64,000 bases of DNA from Dichotomocladium elegans (Eukaryota > Mucoromycota > Mucoromycetes > Mucorales > Lichtheimiaceae). How positions within the stretch are numbered: position 1 is the stretch's first letter; each line of letters starts with the position of its first letter. Position numbers and translations under genes: made by a program. The notes under the pieces are model-generated. The model did no database searches. It was not told the DNA's origin and saw only the letters and a list, made by a program, of their open reading frames with translations. Below, piece after piece: positions 19,728-29,625 of this stretch. The stretch lies in NCBI GenBank assembly GCA_025716815.1, contig JAIXMN010000038.1, forward strand, positions 186,001 to 250,000, in the 5' to 3' direction.

Positions 19728-20365
19728 CTGTTCTTTACATACATACTCCTTCTTCTCTTATTAAGTACATTATCTATACCTTACTCACGATCCAGAACAC
19801 AATATATATATCCACCCTATCCTTAGTCAAAATAAAATCAATCAGTTATCTTGTTTCTTCGTTTCCATACGAATCCATCTGGTTCACCTCTTGTCTTGGC
19901 CTCCGTGCTTCTTGTCCCTTCCATCCTTGTATCGTTCCAATCCAGCTCGATACTTCTTCCTTCCTCTTGGCCTCCGTGCTTCTGTCTTCTTTCTCTTGTT
20001 CTGTCTTCTTGTTCTGTCTTGTCTTGTTGGAAAGCGCTTAGCACCTTCCTGCCCTTTCTTCCATCTTCCTCCTATTCCAACCCAATCCCAGTAAAACCTC
20101 ACCAAAACCTTTACAGAGGTCTTCGCAACTAGCACATGTTTTCTTTGGAACAGGTATTTTCTATGTTCTGGGCACGTAACATGAGTTTTTCTGCTTTGAG
20201 GAGGATTATTCGATTGCCTCGAGGTGATCGGCGGGTGCTTCTTGGTTTAAAGGGGTGTTGTTCAGGAGTTCGGTAATTTCGGGTGAATGTATTTTCTGAG
20301 CCAGTAGGGGTAGTGAAAATTTTTTGCAAAAAAAAGTATATAAAGGGCTCGTTTTCGCCGTGCGC
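19728..20365. other. LINE 1 5' region, non-coding
   Basis: C/T-rich sequence with a direct repeat of TTGGCCTCCGTGCTTCT about 70 bp apart (near 19896 and 19967). It contains a TATA-like run near 19803 and AATAAA near 19831, so it might include an unrecognised LTR. Close to its end is GTATATAAAG (about 20337), also present at the 5' end of LINE 2 (about 25528). No gene is supported. Confidence 0.35.
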
Positions 20366-20383
20366 GATGCTCGACAAGGTCTC

Positions 20384-20397
20384 GCTCGCTTAGCTCA
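20384..20397 (+). pseudogene. tRNA-Ile 5' fragment at the LINE 2 3' junction
   Basis: These are exactly nucleotides 1-14 of the intact tRNA-Ile. Together with the upstream 18 bases they form a perfect 32-bp duplication (20366-20397 equals 25558-25589) around LINE 2. The break falls within the A box, between TAGCTCA and GTTGG. Confidence 0.88.
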
Positions 20398-20667
20398 ATT
20401 GAAAAGTTATTTATTGGTTTTGGAGCATGGTTGTGGCCGGCGCCTATGGGCATGTGGCTGCTCCGTGACAGTACAAAAGGATGTCCGATAAAAATTAAAG
20501 TTACAATGCCGATCAGAATGGTGCATTAAAAAACCCCCAAAAGAGGAAAAAGTCAACCACCTGTCAAAAAAAAAAAGAATATAGACCCAAAATGGGAGAA
20601 AATGAAAATGAGAAAAAAGAGCATGTGATGCTAATACCAGACACCAAGAGAAAGGCCTCAGGTGGAG

Positions 20668-23600
20668 TTAGTCAGCCAGCTCGACGCGGGCAGCTTCAAG
20701 TGCCGCTTGAAGAGCTTCAGCCATGGGAGCAGAGGGATCGTCATCGTCTTCGAAATCATCAGCATCGGGGTGGCTAAGAAAGTCGACGCGGCGCAGATAG
20801 TGCAGCAAGGCTGGCCAGGCGAGCTGCCAGCGCCCGCTCTGGAGCTTGTCTGCTGATCGTGGCAGGCTGTTGATGATGTGGTCAACGGGGTGGAGCGCAT
20901 TTGAGACCGGTACAAAGCCAAAGGCGCGTTTGAGGGCCAATGCGGCCTGCTCCACCAGAGGACACTCCGTGTAGTGCGTACGCGTGGCAGCCTCAGCCCC
21001 GCAGCGGCAGTTCTTGAGCGGGAAGGAGGGAAGCCAATGCAGACGCCAGTTCACCAGGCGATGCCGATCACGTGAGGTGGCGGGGAGAAACAGCACCGGG
21101 TCAATCTGGCGCATAGGTCGTAGGCGGGCGACAGCTGGTTTCTGGGCGCGACGCTTCTCCAGCTCAAGATCGCGGTGGTGTAGCACTGCTTCACGGACTG
21201 GATATTGAGGTGGCTCATCTGACAAAACGAGGCCACGCCAGGTGGTCCAAAGAGGGTTGGCACGCGAGATTTTATGCCACGGCTCATTGGTCTGCTGGTG
21301 TTACAGGAAGGACAAAATGACCGCACGCAGCATTGTCGGAGTCGGTAATGCATTGCCGCGCGTCACAAACTTGACCTGCAGGATTCGCATTCGCAATGTC
21401 ATTGACGGGAGATCGGCCATCACCATTGGCACAATCGTTGGCAATCGGCGGGCAGTTGGCTGGTTCATTGCAAGCTTGACGCAGCTTTCTTGCGCCTTTT
21501 GGAGGAGGGCGAGCTGGTCGTATGTTAAGGGGGCTATGGCAAGGCCATACTCGAGAATGGGGCGAACAAAGGTACGATACGTACGCAGTCCTGCCCACAG
21601 ACCGAGACCATAATGATGCACCCCCATATGTCGGAACGTAGCCATCACACCTGTGGCCTTGCTAATGCGGTCTTGTACCAGTTGGTCGCGGTCAATGCCT
21701 TCTTTGCTGAAAGGGATGCCAAGGTATTTGAATGCTTGCACCACTGGAAGAGGCCGCGAGTACAACGTAAAAATGTCACTAGCTGGAGCATTCAGTACTG
21801 CGCATTTTTCAGGGTTCCACCGGTATCCTAGCTGGCGCGAGTGTCGCTCTGCCATGCCCAACATGTGGCACATGTCCTCAGCAGTACCAAAGAGGGCAAC
21901 GTCGTCGGCGTAGAGCAGTGCGTTGACTGGCATGATGTGGTTGTCGATCCGAGGTGGGGGCTGGCCGCCACCAGGGCTTCGATAGTAGCGGAGACGGTTG
22001 CTTGCTTCTTCAGAAACCCCCTCGAGGCTTGTTGTGCGAAGGAGGAGGGGCCGGCGCAGGTGTGCATTAACTCGGAGGGCCGTCGGGAGCGTGTCGATGA
22101 AAATGGTGTAGAGCAGAGGGCTAAGGATCGAGCCTTGCAGTACGCCTTTTGCGGGCCGGATGAAGTGCGATTGGTAGTTTTTCAGGATGACAGCCAGCTG
22201 AACATCCTCAAACAAATGACGACAGAGCCGAAAGGACACAGGTGGGAGGTGCCCACGCAGGTGTTCCCAGATGACCTGGCGATCCACAGAGTCATACGCC
22301 GCTTTGATGTCGAGGAACGCAACCACTGGCCATTCACCATGCTCCTGCTGAAATCGACGCATGAGAATGTACAGCGAGAAGGCTTGGTCCAAGGCACCGC
22401 GGTTCTCCCTAAAGCCACCTTGTGCCATATCCAATGCAGGTATGTGATCGAGCAAGTGCGGCAGCAGGCATCGCTCGAGTATCTTGCGAAAGAGGCTGGT
22501 GAGACTGATCGGACGATAGTTACTCGGCTGTGAGGGATCTCCTTTCTTGTAGATGGGGACTACTTGGGCGGTCCGCCATCCAGGAGGGGTCCACGACCAG
22601 CACCAGCACAGGGTAAACAACGCCTCCAGGAGTTTGGACAGAGGGATGGCGATGGGCTTAAGCATTGCCCCAGTGATGTGATCGCTTCCGGGGGCTTTCC
22701 GCGACGGCATTTGCTTGATGATAGCACGAATGTCTGAGGCATTAAAGGGCGATATGCCAAGCAGGGATGGGTCGATGGCTGCAGGAGGGGTGGAGTCTAC
22801 CAAACGATTTCCGCCAAAAACTTGCTCGAGATGAGTTGCCATGCTGGAGGCAGCGTGCAGTGGACCATCAGGATGGGAGAGGGTGGTGGGGGCAGTACGG
22901 CTGCGGCGCATGCGCTTGAGGACGGCGTTGACCTCCCCTTGTGTTCGCTGTTCCATGGCTTTGCAAAATTGCTTCCACTGTTGGCGGCGTGTCAATCTTA
23001 GTTCCCTTCCAAAGGCTTTCTTCGTGGCCTGGAACCGATTCCACAGCATGGAGCGATTGACTAGGTCACCAGGGGCGTTTCGCCAGCGGCGGTATTCTTC
23101 TTCACGTCGGTCTGCGAGACGCTGGAGCTCGTCATTCCAGAACCATTTCCAGTGACGAGGTCGCATCTTACCACGCGTGACGCTCGCATCCAAGGCGGAC
23201 TGGATGCTGGCGGTGATCCGGTCACCGAAATCCTCTATTAGGTGACGATGGCAGATATGAAACTCGTCGGTCAGATGTGAGAGAATCTCGTCAAGCAGAG
23301 GATCTGTTGCGATGGTGAACTTGTCGATGAAAAGAGCCATGATATCCGGGTCGTTGAGTCGTTGTAGCCGCCAATGTTGCCGGGGTGCTGTAGGTTCTGG
23401 AAGTGTTGTTATAGGCGTGACTGGCCAGAACGAGAAGACACACAGGTGGTGGTCTGAGTTGAGAGAGACATCGCTGCAGATCACCAGGGATGGATCTCTT
23501 ACAACTAACCGGTTTGAGATGAACAGGTCGATGATGCTCGTGCCCAGGGCAGATGCAAATGTGGGCTGGCCATAGGTGAGTGAACCATTCCAGATATGCA

Positions 23601-24087
23601 AGCCATGCTGTATCACCCAGTCGCGAAGAGTAGGACCGCGGTCGTTCTGGTCGTGGTCACCGAGTGAGCGGAGCCGAGTGTTGAGTTCACCAAGGACGAT
23701 GGTGCGGTCGTCGATGGTGAGGCTGTTGAGAAGGTCACGGATTGTAAGAAGATCGAGTGATGGCGGTAAGTAGAGGGAGTGCACTGTATAAGGCCCCATG
23801 GTGAAGGAGAGGATATAGGGCGAGGTGATGGCATGTGGGTGGATATGGAAAGGCAAGTCAGGGCGGGCCAAGAGTGAGACACCGCCAAAACCGCGAGTGC
23901 CATTGCGCGGCCTGCGCGCATAGTTGTGGGTTTGCGTCCAATGTGTGTTGAGTCGACCTTGCATAAGGTATGTTTCTGTGAGGATTAAAATGTCGACATT
24001 CATGTTGGTGCAATGTCGAACCACCTCGTCAGGCGACTGGTTGATGCCAGCCGCGTTTAATAGACCGATGCAAAGTCGATCTATCAT
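20668..24087 (-). pseudogene. LINE 2 ORF2: endonuclease / reverse transcriptase with one stop
   Basis: An 1140-codon frame broken by a single in-frame TAA (21301-21303). Domains in order are the APE endonuclease (LNAAGINQSPDE, ILTETYL, LNSDHHLC), RT (KKGDPSQPSNYRPISL, FLDIKAAYDSVDR, LQGSILSPLLY, catalytic LLYADDVALFG, YLGIPFS) and a C-terminal CCHC-type finger (CRCGAEAATRTHYTEC). The ATG overlaps the ORF1 stop as ATGA. The catalytic YADD is intact and the stop lies after the RT domain, so a shortened enzyme lacking the zinc finger could still be made. The stop is most simply a CAA-to-TAA change. Confidence 0.88.
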
Positions 24088-25421
24088 TGATTGTCGTGCA
24101 TTTCGTCGTCGTCCACATCTCGGCTAATGCCGAGAATCTTTTCAGCTTCTTCCACAGATGGGATTGGCCGCGGGGCAGGTCGTACTGGGTGTTGACGGAC
24201 CGCCTGGAATTGCGTTAGTATGGTAGCATCCAAATGGTGCGGGTCGTCCACGTCAGTATTCACAAAATGTTGCAAGATCGAGAAACCCAGATGTGCCTTG
24301 GGCATTCGAAGACAGGCTCGAAGCATCCGTTGTTGATAGAGCTCGTGGGCTTTTGCGACACGTTCCTCTGCTGTAAATCCGGCATACGCCGGCTGAATGA
24401 TGGTGTTGGCTGCGATGGGATCAAAATCGATGGTGGTGATCTTGGCCTCTGCGAGTTTCGCCTTAAGTTCGCACACAAATGATGCGTGTACCAGCAAACT
24501 GGTAACACTGCGAACTGGGAAGTGTACATCAATGATGCGCCCTTGAGGGACACCCAGAATTGAGAGTGCCCGTCGGATCTCACTGTGTTGTGTGCGGCGT
24601 GGTGATGCAAAGGACAGCATAGCATAGCCTCGGTTCTCCGGAGATGCTGCGGCTGCAAAGCAGCGGGTTGCCCAGGTGAGCATGCCTTCAGTAGGCTGAT
24701 CGGTGCGCTGCCGACGGCGCTGGGCGTGAGAGGGGGGTGTGTTTTTCCGTGCTACTGAGGCCCATGTGAGCTGGCTAGCAGTGGATGTTGCGTTCACTGG
24801 ACGATGGCGTGAATCCATGGTGGAAGATCCCAGCACTGCGACTGCATCCATGAATCGTATCACGGCGGGTGTGCCTTCAGGCTGGTTGCTCTCGACCTGC
24901 ATCGGATTTTCTTCCGTCTGTTGTAGTGAGTTACGTAAGGTACTCAACTCCTTCCGCAGTGCTGCAGTAGATGCCCTTTCCTGGGCGAGGTCTGCCTTGA
25001 GCTGGTCCCGTTCAGCAAGTAGCTCCTGGAGTTGGTTCATCATCGTGTCATGTGTGGATAATAGCTTCGCCTGCTCAGAGAGCTGATGTTGCACACTCTG
25101 TACCCAATTAAATAAATTAATGGAGTGTGGGAGTTCTACCATGGCTTCCGCCTGGTTTTCGTTCTTGTGCACTTCCTCCATCAAGTTCGCAAATGTCTGC
25201 TTGGTTCGCTCTGCTGACTGCGAAGTTGGCAGACTGTTGCTGATCGGTGTGGCTGACGTTGACACTATCTCGGGATCAACCGCGTCTTGGCGCATAGGCG
25301 AAGGTTGCATCATTCGCTTTTTCACCGGCTGTGGTGGGCCTGGGATCTTTGTTGCATGTGGCACAAGTGAATGCCTACGCTTTGCACGTGTGTTGGGAGC
25401 CGTGGTGCTGCTGTCAGGCAC
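24084..25421 (-). CDS. LINE 2 ORF1 protein
   Basis: A 445-codon frame from the first possible GTG. The first ATG is at 25313 (codon 37), and the frame is open upstream without any ATG. It has a basic N terminus, a long coiled coil at residues ~110-170 (LSEQAKLLSTHDTMMNQLQ...RKELSTLRN) likely to drive trimerisation, and a C-terminal domain shared with LINE 1 (ALSILGVPQGRIIDVHFP). It probably binds LINE RNA. No zinc knuckle is seen. The stop overlaps the ORF2 start, which suggests coupled translation. Confidence 0.8.
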   Translation of the reverse strand: MPDSSTTAPNTRAKRRHSLVPHATKIPGPPQPVKKRMMQPSPMRQDAVDPEIVSTSATPISNSLPTSQSAERTKQTFANLMEEVHKNENQAEAMVELPHSINLFNWVQSVQHQLSEQAKLLSTHDTMMNQLQELLAERDQLKADLAQERASTAALRKELSTLRNSLQQTEENPMQVESNQPEGTPAVIRFMDAVAVLGSSTMDSRHRPVNATSTASQLTWASVARKNTPPSHAQRRRQRTDQPTEGMLTWATRCFAAAASPENRGYAMLSFASPRRTQHSEIRRALSILGVPQGRIIDVHFPVRSVTSLLVHASFVCELKAKLAEAKITTIDFDPIAANTIIQPAYAGFTAEERVAKAHELYQQRMLRACLRMPKAHLGFSILQHFVNTDVDDPHHLDATILTQFQAVRQHPVRPAPRPIPSVEEAEKILGISRDVDDDEMHDNQ

Positions 25422-25575
25422 GTTAGAAGTGTCGGTGGTGGTTGCGGGAGTCGTAATGGAGTTTGTAATGGTGGCAGTTGTTGGGGCGAAAATTTCGACG
25501 GGTCGGAGAAAGTGTTTTACCGAAAAAGTATATAAAGACCTCGAATTCGCCGCGCTCGATGCTCGACAAGGTCTC

Positions 25576-25649
25576 GCTCGCTTAGCTCAGTTGGTTAGAG
25601 CGTGGTGCTAATAACGCCAAGGTCACAGGTTCGACCCCTGTAGTGAGCA
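25576..25649 (+). tRNA. tRNA-Ile (anticodon AAU)
   Basis: A complete 74-nt cloverleaf: acceptor GCTCGCT/AGTGAGC with A as discriminator, D arm GCTC...GAGC, anticodon stem TGGTG/CGCCA with loop CTAATAA (AAT at 25610-25612), and T arm ACAGG TTCGACC CCTGT. A and B boxes are intact and no intron is present. It lies directly behind LINE 2, whose insertion duplicated its first 14 bases, and 80 bp before Gypsy A. It looks functional and is the re-created target of two LINE insertions. Confidence 0.95.
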
Positions 25650-25728
25650 TATTAATATCATTTTGATGTTGTGTCGACTATGTGTCGTAGCCAGATTTGT
25701 CGTAGCAACATATCAGATCTTCTTGATG

Positions 25729-26010
25729 TGTCGTCTTTTTATCAACTTGGATACCACTGAGAAGAGACGACGTCCACTGAGAGAATAACCACGAAGAGAT
25801 AACCACGGAGAGATAGAACCACACAGATAGTCGTCCGGACAATATATGATGATGTTTTATTACGATAAATGTCCCATTATTTATACTGTATTGACTTGTA
25901 AGAAATGAGTGCAATGCTGTCAAGATTGCTACTGATGACTCATGTTTAGCAACCATTGTCATTCGGACTTTGTCTAAAAAGTGCTATGCTCCGCGGTAAT
26001 GGTCATGTAG
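25729..26010 (-). repeat. 3' LTR of Gypsy A, main part
   Basis: Matches the 5' LTR at 42040-42362 with moderate divergence. The remaining 38 bp are at 31396-31433 beyond LINE 3; together they make 320 bp against 323. Confidence 0.85.
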
Positions 26011-26251
26011 ACAAAACAGTTTATTTTGAAAGAGAAGGCGGTATGGAACGTGTGCTCAATAAAGCGGTCGCTCTCGCCAGATCGACAAGGTGGCTGCGGC
26101 ATGAAAAACCCAGAGTGGCTGGGAAAAATGAGGGGGCAAGAAGAAAAAAGAAAAGAGAAAGAGATAAAAATGGGAACAATGGGGTCGACAAAAGTGGAGA
26201 AGAAGAAACTATCTAAAGGGGGAGTGGGAGTGACAACGAGAAAAGAGAGGG

Positions 26252-29200
26252 TTAGGGATCAAGAACGAAATCATCCAGAATTGCTTCGGTTGCATGAACA
26301 GGGACAGGACGCTCGAGCCACCGGAGAAGAGATCCGCCGAGGTCGGGGTCTTGCGAGGCGGAGAAATCCTCATCAAGGTGACACGCCATGTCGACCTCTA
26401 GGAGGATCTGGCACACCACTGGCCAGGTGCGTTGCCAGTATTTGATGCGGGAGGATGAGGTGATCTCAGAGCATGGCAGCTGGTTGAGGACCAATGAGAG
26501 CGGATCGCGATGATCATCATCATTGGCGACCCTCAACCGAGCGTGCATGTTGAGGCAGAAAATGAGGTGACGGCGGCTTGTGTGATCATGCTTACACCAG
26601 CATGGTTTAGGGCGGCCAGGGAGCCAGCCCATACGCCAGCGGATGCAGCGGCTGCGTTCCTTGTTCGTCATTGGCAAGTACATGACCGGGTCAATGCCAA
26701 GGCGTGGACGGCATGCGCTTAGGAGGATGGCGCGGGAGGAAGCGAGCTGGTCGGCGAGGCGGTCTTGCAAACAGCTGCGGATGGCACCTTTCAAGTCCAC
26801 TCTTGAGGCTTGATGCCTAGGACGAGAAAGGGCCACCCACACCGAAGAGCGATGCAACTTCGGCCAAAGGTGTCTGGGCTGCTTGATGGAAGGGAGGAGT
26901 GCGGAAAGGAGGGTGTCGTCAGGCAAGTTGTATGCACGGTGCACAAATTTGGCCTGGAGGATGGCAACTCGGTCGACCATGTGGGGAAGGCGGGTGAGGT
27001 GGCGGAAGACGGCAGTGGAGGCGGTCTTGTGTCCCCCAAATATCATGCGAAGGCATTGATCTTGGGCGCGCTCAAGAGTTTTGAGGTCTTGGCGGGTGAG
27101 GTTGATCAGCGCGAGGCCGTATTCCATCTTTGGCCGTATAAATTGCTGGTACATACGGGTGGCGAGGAGGCGAGGGAAGCCATACGGGCTGACGCCAATG
27201 GCGTGCAGCATCCGCATGCTCGTGAGGGCGGCAGTGGTATTGAGGTGAAGGAGGGCTTGGTGATCGATCTGGCCAGCAGATGAAAAGGGAATCCCAAGGT
27301 ACTTGAAGGAGGGCGATCGCGGGAGGTCGGTGCCATACAAGCATAGGGATGGGCGTTGGGTTGGGGCGTGGGCAGAGTCGAACAGCACCGCGCACTTGGC
27401 GGGATTCCAGCGATACCCGAGCTGAATGCTGTGTCGCTCGCATGCAGACAGAAGAGCAGGCATGGTAGACCATGATCCAATGAGGACCACGTCATCAGCG
27501 TAGAGCAGGCAATTAATCCGTTCGCCACGCACCAAGAAGTTGGGGGGCTCCTGAAAATCGGCATATGCGTCGTCGGGAGGAATATCCTGTTCTGCAACAC
27601 GAAGCAATCCTGGGAGGGAATTGATGTATATGGAGTAGAGGAAGGGGGAGAGAACAGAGCCTTGTAGCACACCTGTGACTGGTTCGAAGCGCCGTGACAC
27701 AGTTCCTGTCAATAAAATCTCAATAGAAACATCATTAAACATGTGCTGTAAAAGAGTGAGGAGGGCAGGGGAGGCGTATGGTTCTAACTCATTCCAGACT
27801 ACAGAACGGTCGACTGTGTCATAGGCGGACTTAATGTCGAGGAAGGCTAGGACGGGAGGCGTGCCGTGGGTGGTGGTGTGCATGGTGGATAGCTCGTGCA
27901 GGCAGAGGGCTTGGTCGAGTGTGCTGCGGTGGTGTCTAAACCCACCCTGGGCGATATCCAAGATAGGATATGCAGCCTCAAGGGGGTTCATGAGGCAAAG
28001 CTCGAGCAGTTTTCGGAGCACCGAAGTCAAGCAGATTGGTCGGAAGTTGGCGGGGTCTGTTGTGGGTCCCTTCTTGTAAACGGGGATGGCTTGAGCCAGA
28101 CGCCAAGCAGCTGGAGTTGTACCCCATCGCCAACAAAGTTCAAAGAACAGTGTCAACGTGGGGACAAGGGCACCAGACAGAGGGACGAGCATCTCGGCGC
28201 GCAGATGGTCGGCACCAGGGGCTTTGCGGGGAGGTAGGCGGCCAATAGCGTCCTCGACAACAGGAATCGTGAACGGGCAATCGTCTGTAAATGGTGGAGT
28301 CACGGCCGCGGGCAAAAGATCTTCATCAATCGGCGGACCGAGAAGGTGACCAGCATAGACCTGACCAAGATGGTCGGCCATCCGATCGGCAGCCACCTGC
28401 GGACCGCGAGGATCCACAAAGGTGGGATTGAGCCGTCGGTTACGTCTGATTTTGGAGATGGTCGCGGTAGCTTTGCTGAAATCACCAGCAGCTAACCGGT
28501 CACAGAACTCGCGCCACGTCTGACGACGACGCTGCTGGATGGCGCGACGGGCAAGGGCAGCAGCTTCTTGATAGGCAACCCATCGCGAGAGCTTACTAAC
28601 ACCATCCCGAGCACGACGCCATTGGCGATAGCATTTCTCGCGGCGGTCGATGGCTTCTTCGAGAGCAGGGGACCAGAACCACTTGCAGGTGCGGCGGGGA
28701 GGCGGGCGGGATCCAAGGCTGCTATCCAGGGCTTGATAGATCGATTCGCACAGTTGGTCATGGAGTCGATCAAAATCGGGACGCGATTGATCTTCTCTAA
28801 CTAGAGCCGTTAGAGAATCAAATAGGGGCTGGTTGAGCTCAGTGAAGAGCTGCACATACTGTGCAGTCTTCTCTGGGTCAGCCAGCTTACTTAATTTCCA
28901 TAGGCGTCTAGTGTGCTTATTCGGCGGGGTTGGCTGGGTGGCGGGCGCAGCGAAGGTGAGATGCACCATCTTGTGATCGGAGCCGAGGGACAGATCGTCC
29001 CTGACTGTTAGTTGCGGGTCGACAAGAGGTGCAGAGCTCAGGAACCAGTCGATGATGCTAGTTCCCCGGAGTCGGACGTATGTGGGCATACCAAAGGCAA
29101 GGGAGGCATTCCAATGGTAGAGGCCGGTAGCTTGAATCCATTCGAGAAAGAGGGTGCCGCGTCGGGTGAGTACATGGTCACCAACAAATCGGCCAATGCG

Positions 29201-29623
29201 GGCATTGAAGTCGCCGCAGAAGATGGTGTTGGATGTGTTGGGCCATGTGAGTGGTAGGTTGGCAAGGACGTCGAGGGCTTCGTTATCTGGGAGGGAGGGC
29301 GGGAGGTAGAGACAATGGATGAGAGTATCACAAAAAAGACAGGAGAGTACATAAGGTGAGTCGGAAGGGATGGAAGTTACTTGGTAGGGGCAGTCGGGAT
29401 TTACTAAAAGCGAAATACCCATGCTGCCTACGAATGCGTTTTCAAGGCGGCGACCATAGACATGGTGCTGTTGCCAGGATGTGGGATATGAATGAGGGGA
29501 AAGGAGCCAAGTTTCGGTGATAAAGAGAAGGGATGTAGAAGGAGTGTATGTTAGGATGTTTTCAATAAGATGCCGTTGTAAGCCATTGGCATTCCAAATA
29601 GTAATAGTTATGTTTTTTAACAT
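26252..29623 (-). CDS. LINE 3 ORF2: APE endonuclease / reverse transcriptase
   Basis: A 1123-aa intact protein. The N-terminal APE endonuclease (residues ~1-230) shows FITETWLL, FCGDFNARIG and LGSDHKMVH. RT (~450-780) has KKGPTTDPANFRPI, FLDIKSAYDTVDR, GVLQGSVLSPFLYS, catalytic LLYADDVVLIG and FKYLGIPFS. The C terminus carries a CxC...H...C finger (CWCKHDHTSRRHLIFC). There is no RNase H domain. It nicks target DNA and primes reverse transcription there. It starts with ATG two bases after the ORF1 stop (TAATTATG). No disabling mutation is seen. I do not assign a LINE clade. Confidence 0.9.
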   Translation of the reverse strand: MLKNITITIWNANGLQRHLIENILTYTPSTSLLFITETWLLSPHSYPTSWQQHHVYGRRLENAFVGSMGISLLVNPDCPYQVTSIPSDSPYVLSCLFCDTLIHCLYLPPSLPDNEALDVLANLPLTWPNTSNTIFCGDFNARIGRFVGDHVLTRRGTLFLEWIQATGLYHWNASLAFGMPTYVRLRGTSIIDWFLSSAPLVDPQLTVRDDLSLGSDHKMVHLTFAAPATQPTPPNKHTRRLWKLSKLADPEKTAQYVQLFTELNQPLFDSLTALVREDQSRPDFDRLHDQLCESIYQALDSSLGSRPPPRRTCKWFWSPALEEAIDRREKCYRQWRRARDGVSKLSRWVAYQEAAALARRAIQQRRRQTWREFCDRLAAGDFSKATATISKIRRNRRLNPTFVDPRGPQVAADRMADHLGQVYAGHLLGPPIDEDLLPAAVTPPFTDDCPFTIPVVEDAIGRLPPRKAPGADHLRAEMLVPLSGALVPTLTLFFELCWRWGTTPAAWRLAQAIPVYKKGPTTDPANFRPICLTSVLRKLLELCLMNPLEAAYPILDIAQGGFRHHRSTLDQALCLHELSTMHTTTHGTPPVLAFLDIKSAYDTVDRSVVWNELEPYASPALLTLLQHMFNDVSIEILLTGTVSRRFEPVTGVLQGSVLSPFLYSIYINSLPGLLRVAEQDIPPDDAYADFQEPPNFLVRGERINCLLYADDVVLIGSWSTMPALLSACERHSIQLGYRWNPAKCAVLFDSAHAPTQRPSLCLYGTDLPRSPSFKYLGIPFSSAGQIDHQALLHLNTTAALTSMRMLHAIGVSPYGFPRLLATRMYQQFIRPKMEYGLALINLTRQDLKTLERAQDQCLRMIFGGHKTASTAVFRHLTRLPHMVDRVAILQAKFVHRAYNLPDDTLLSALLPSIKQPRHLWPKLHRSSVWVALSRPRHQASRVDLKGAIRSCLQDRLADQLASSRAILLSACRPRLGIDPVMYLPMTNKERSRCIRWRMGWLPGRPKPCWCKHDHTSRRHLIFCLNMHARLRVANDDDHRDPLSLVLNQLPCSEITSSSRIKYWQRTWPVVCQILLEVDMACHLDEDFSASQDPDLGGSLLRWLERPVPVHATEAILDDFVLDP

Positions 29624-29625
29624 AA

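Larger units (their letters stand above)
13837..20365 (-). mobile_element. LINE 1, decayed tRNA-Ile-targeted non-LTR retrotransposon
   Basis: A non-LTR element on the minus strand with ORF1, ORF2 and an A/T-rich 3' end. Left flank (13811-13836) and right flank (20372-20397) share a duplication of about 25 bp with one mismatch that includes the first 14 bases of tRNA-Ile. Solo LTR J2 and MITE III are inserted in ORF1. Bases 13837-14161 are 3' untranslated sequence without genes. The exact 5' boundary is uncertain within the non-coding 19728-20365. Confidence 0.8.
20398..25557 (-). mobile_element. LINE 2, tRNA-Ile A-box-targeted non-LTR retrotransposon
   Basis: A 5.2-kb LINE on the minus strand, opposite to the tRNA, with ORF1, ORF2 and a 3' end after AATAAATAACTTTTCAAT. 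The perfect 32-bp flanking duplication proves insertion into the tRNA-Ile gene. It sits directly behind LINE 1, so the same site was hit twice and the tRNA was regenerated each time. Bases 20398-20667 are 3' untranslated. Confidence 0.88.

Noticed and set aside
19728..20365. A host gene in the C/T-rich region upstream of LINE 1
   Set aside because: Open frames on both strands are low-complexity (Ser/Leu/Pro or Arg/Lys/Glu) and have no motif; LTR-like or leader sequence is more likely.
20384..20397. Partial tRNA sequences at 13823 and 20384 as working tRNA genes
   Set aside because: Only the first 14 bases are present; anticodon, T arm and B box are absent.
21841..22533. A 230-codon plus-strand open frame
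   Set aside because: It lies antisense to LINE 2 ORF2 across the RT domain and has no recognisable motif, so it is a shadow of the real gene.
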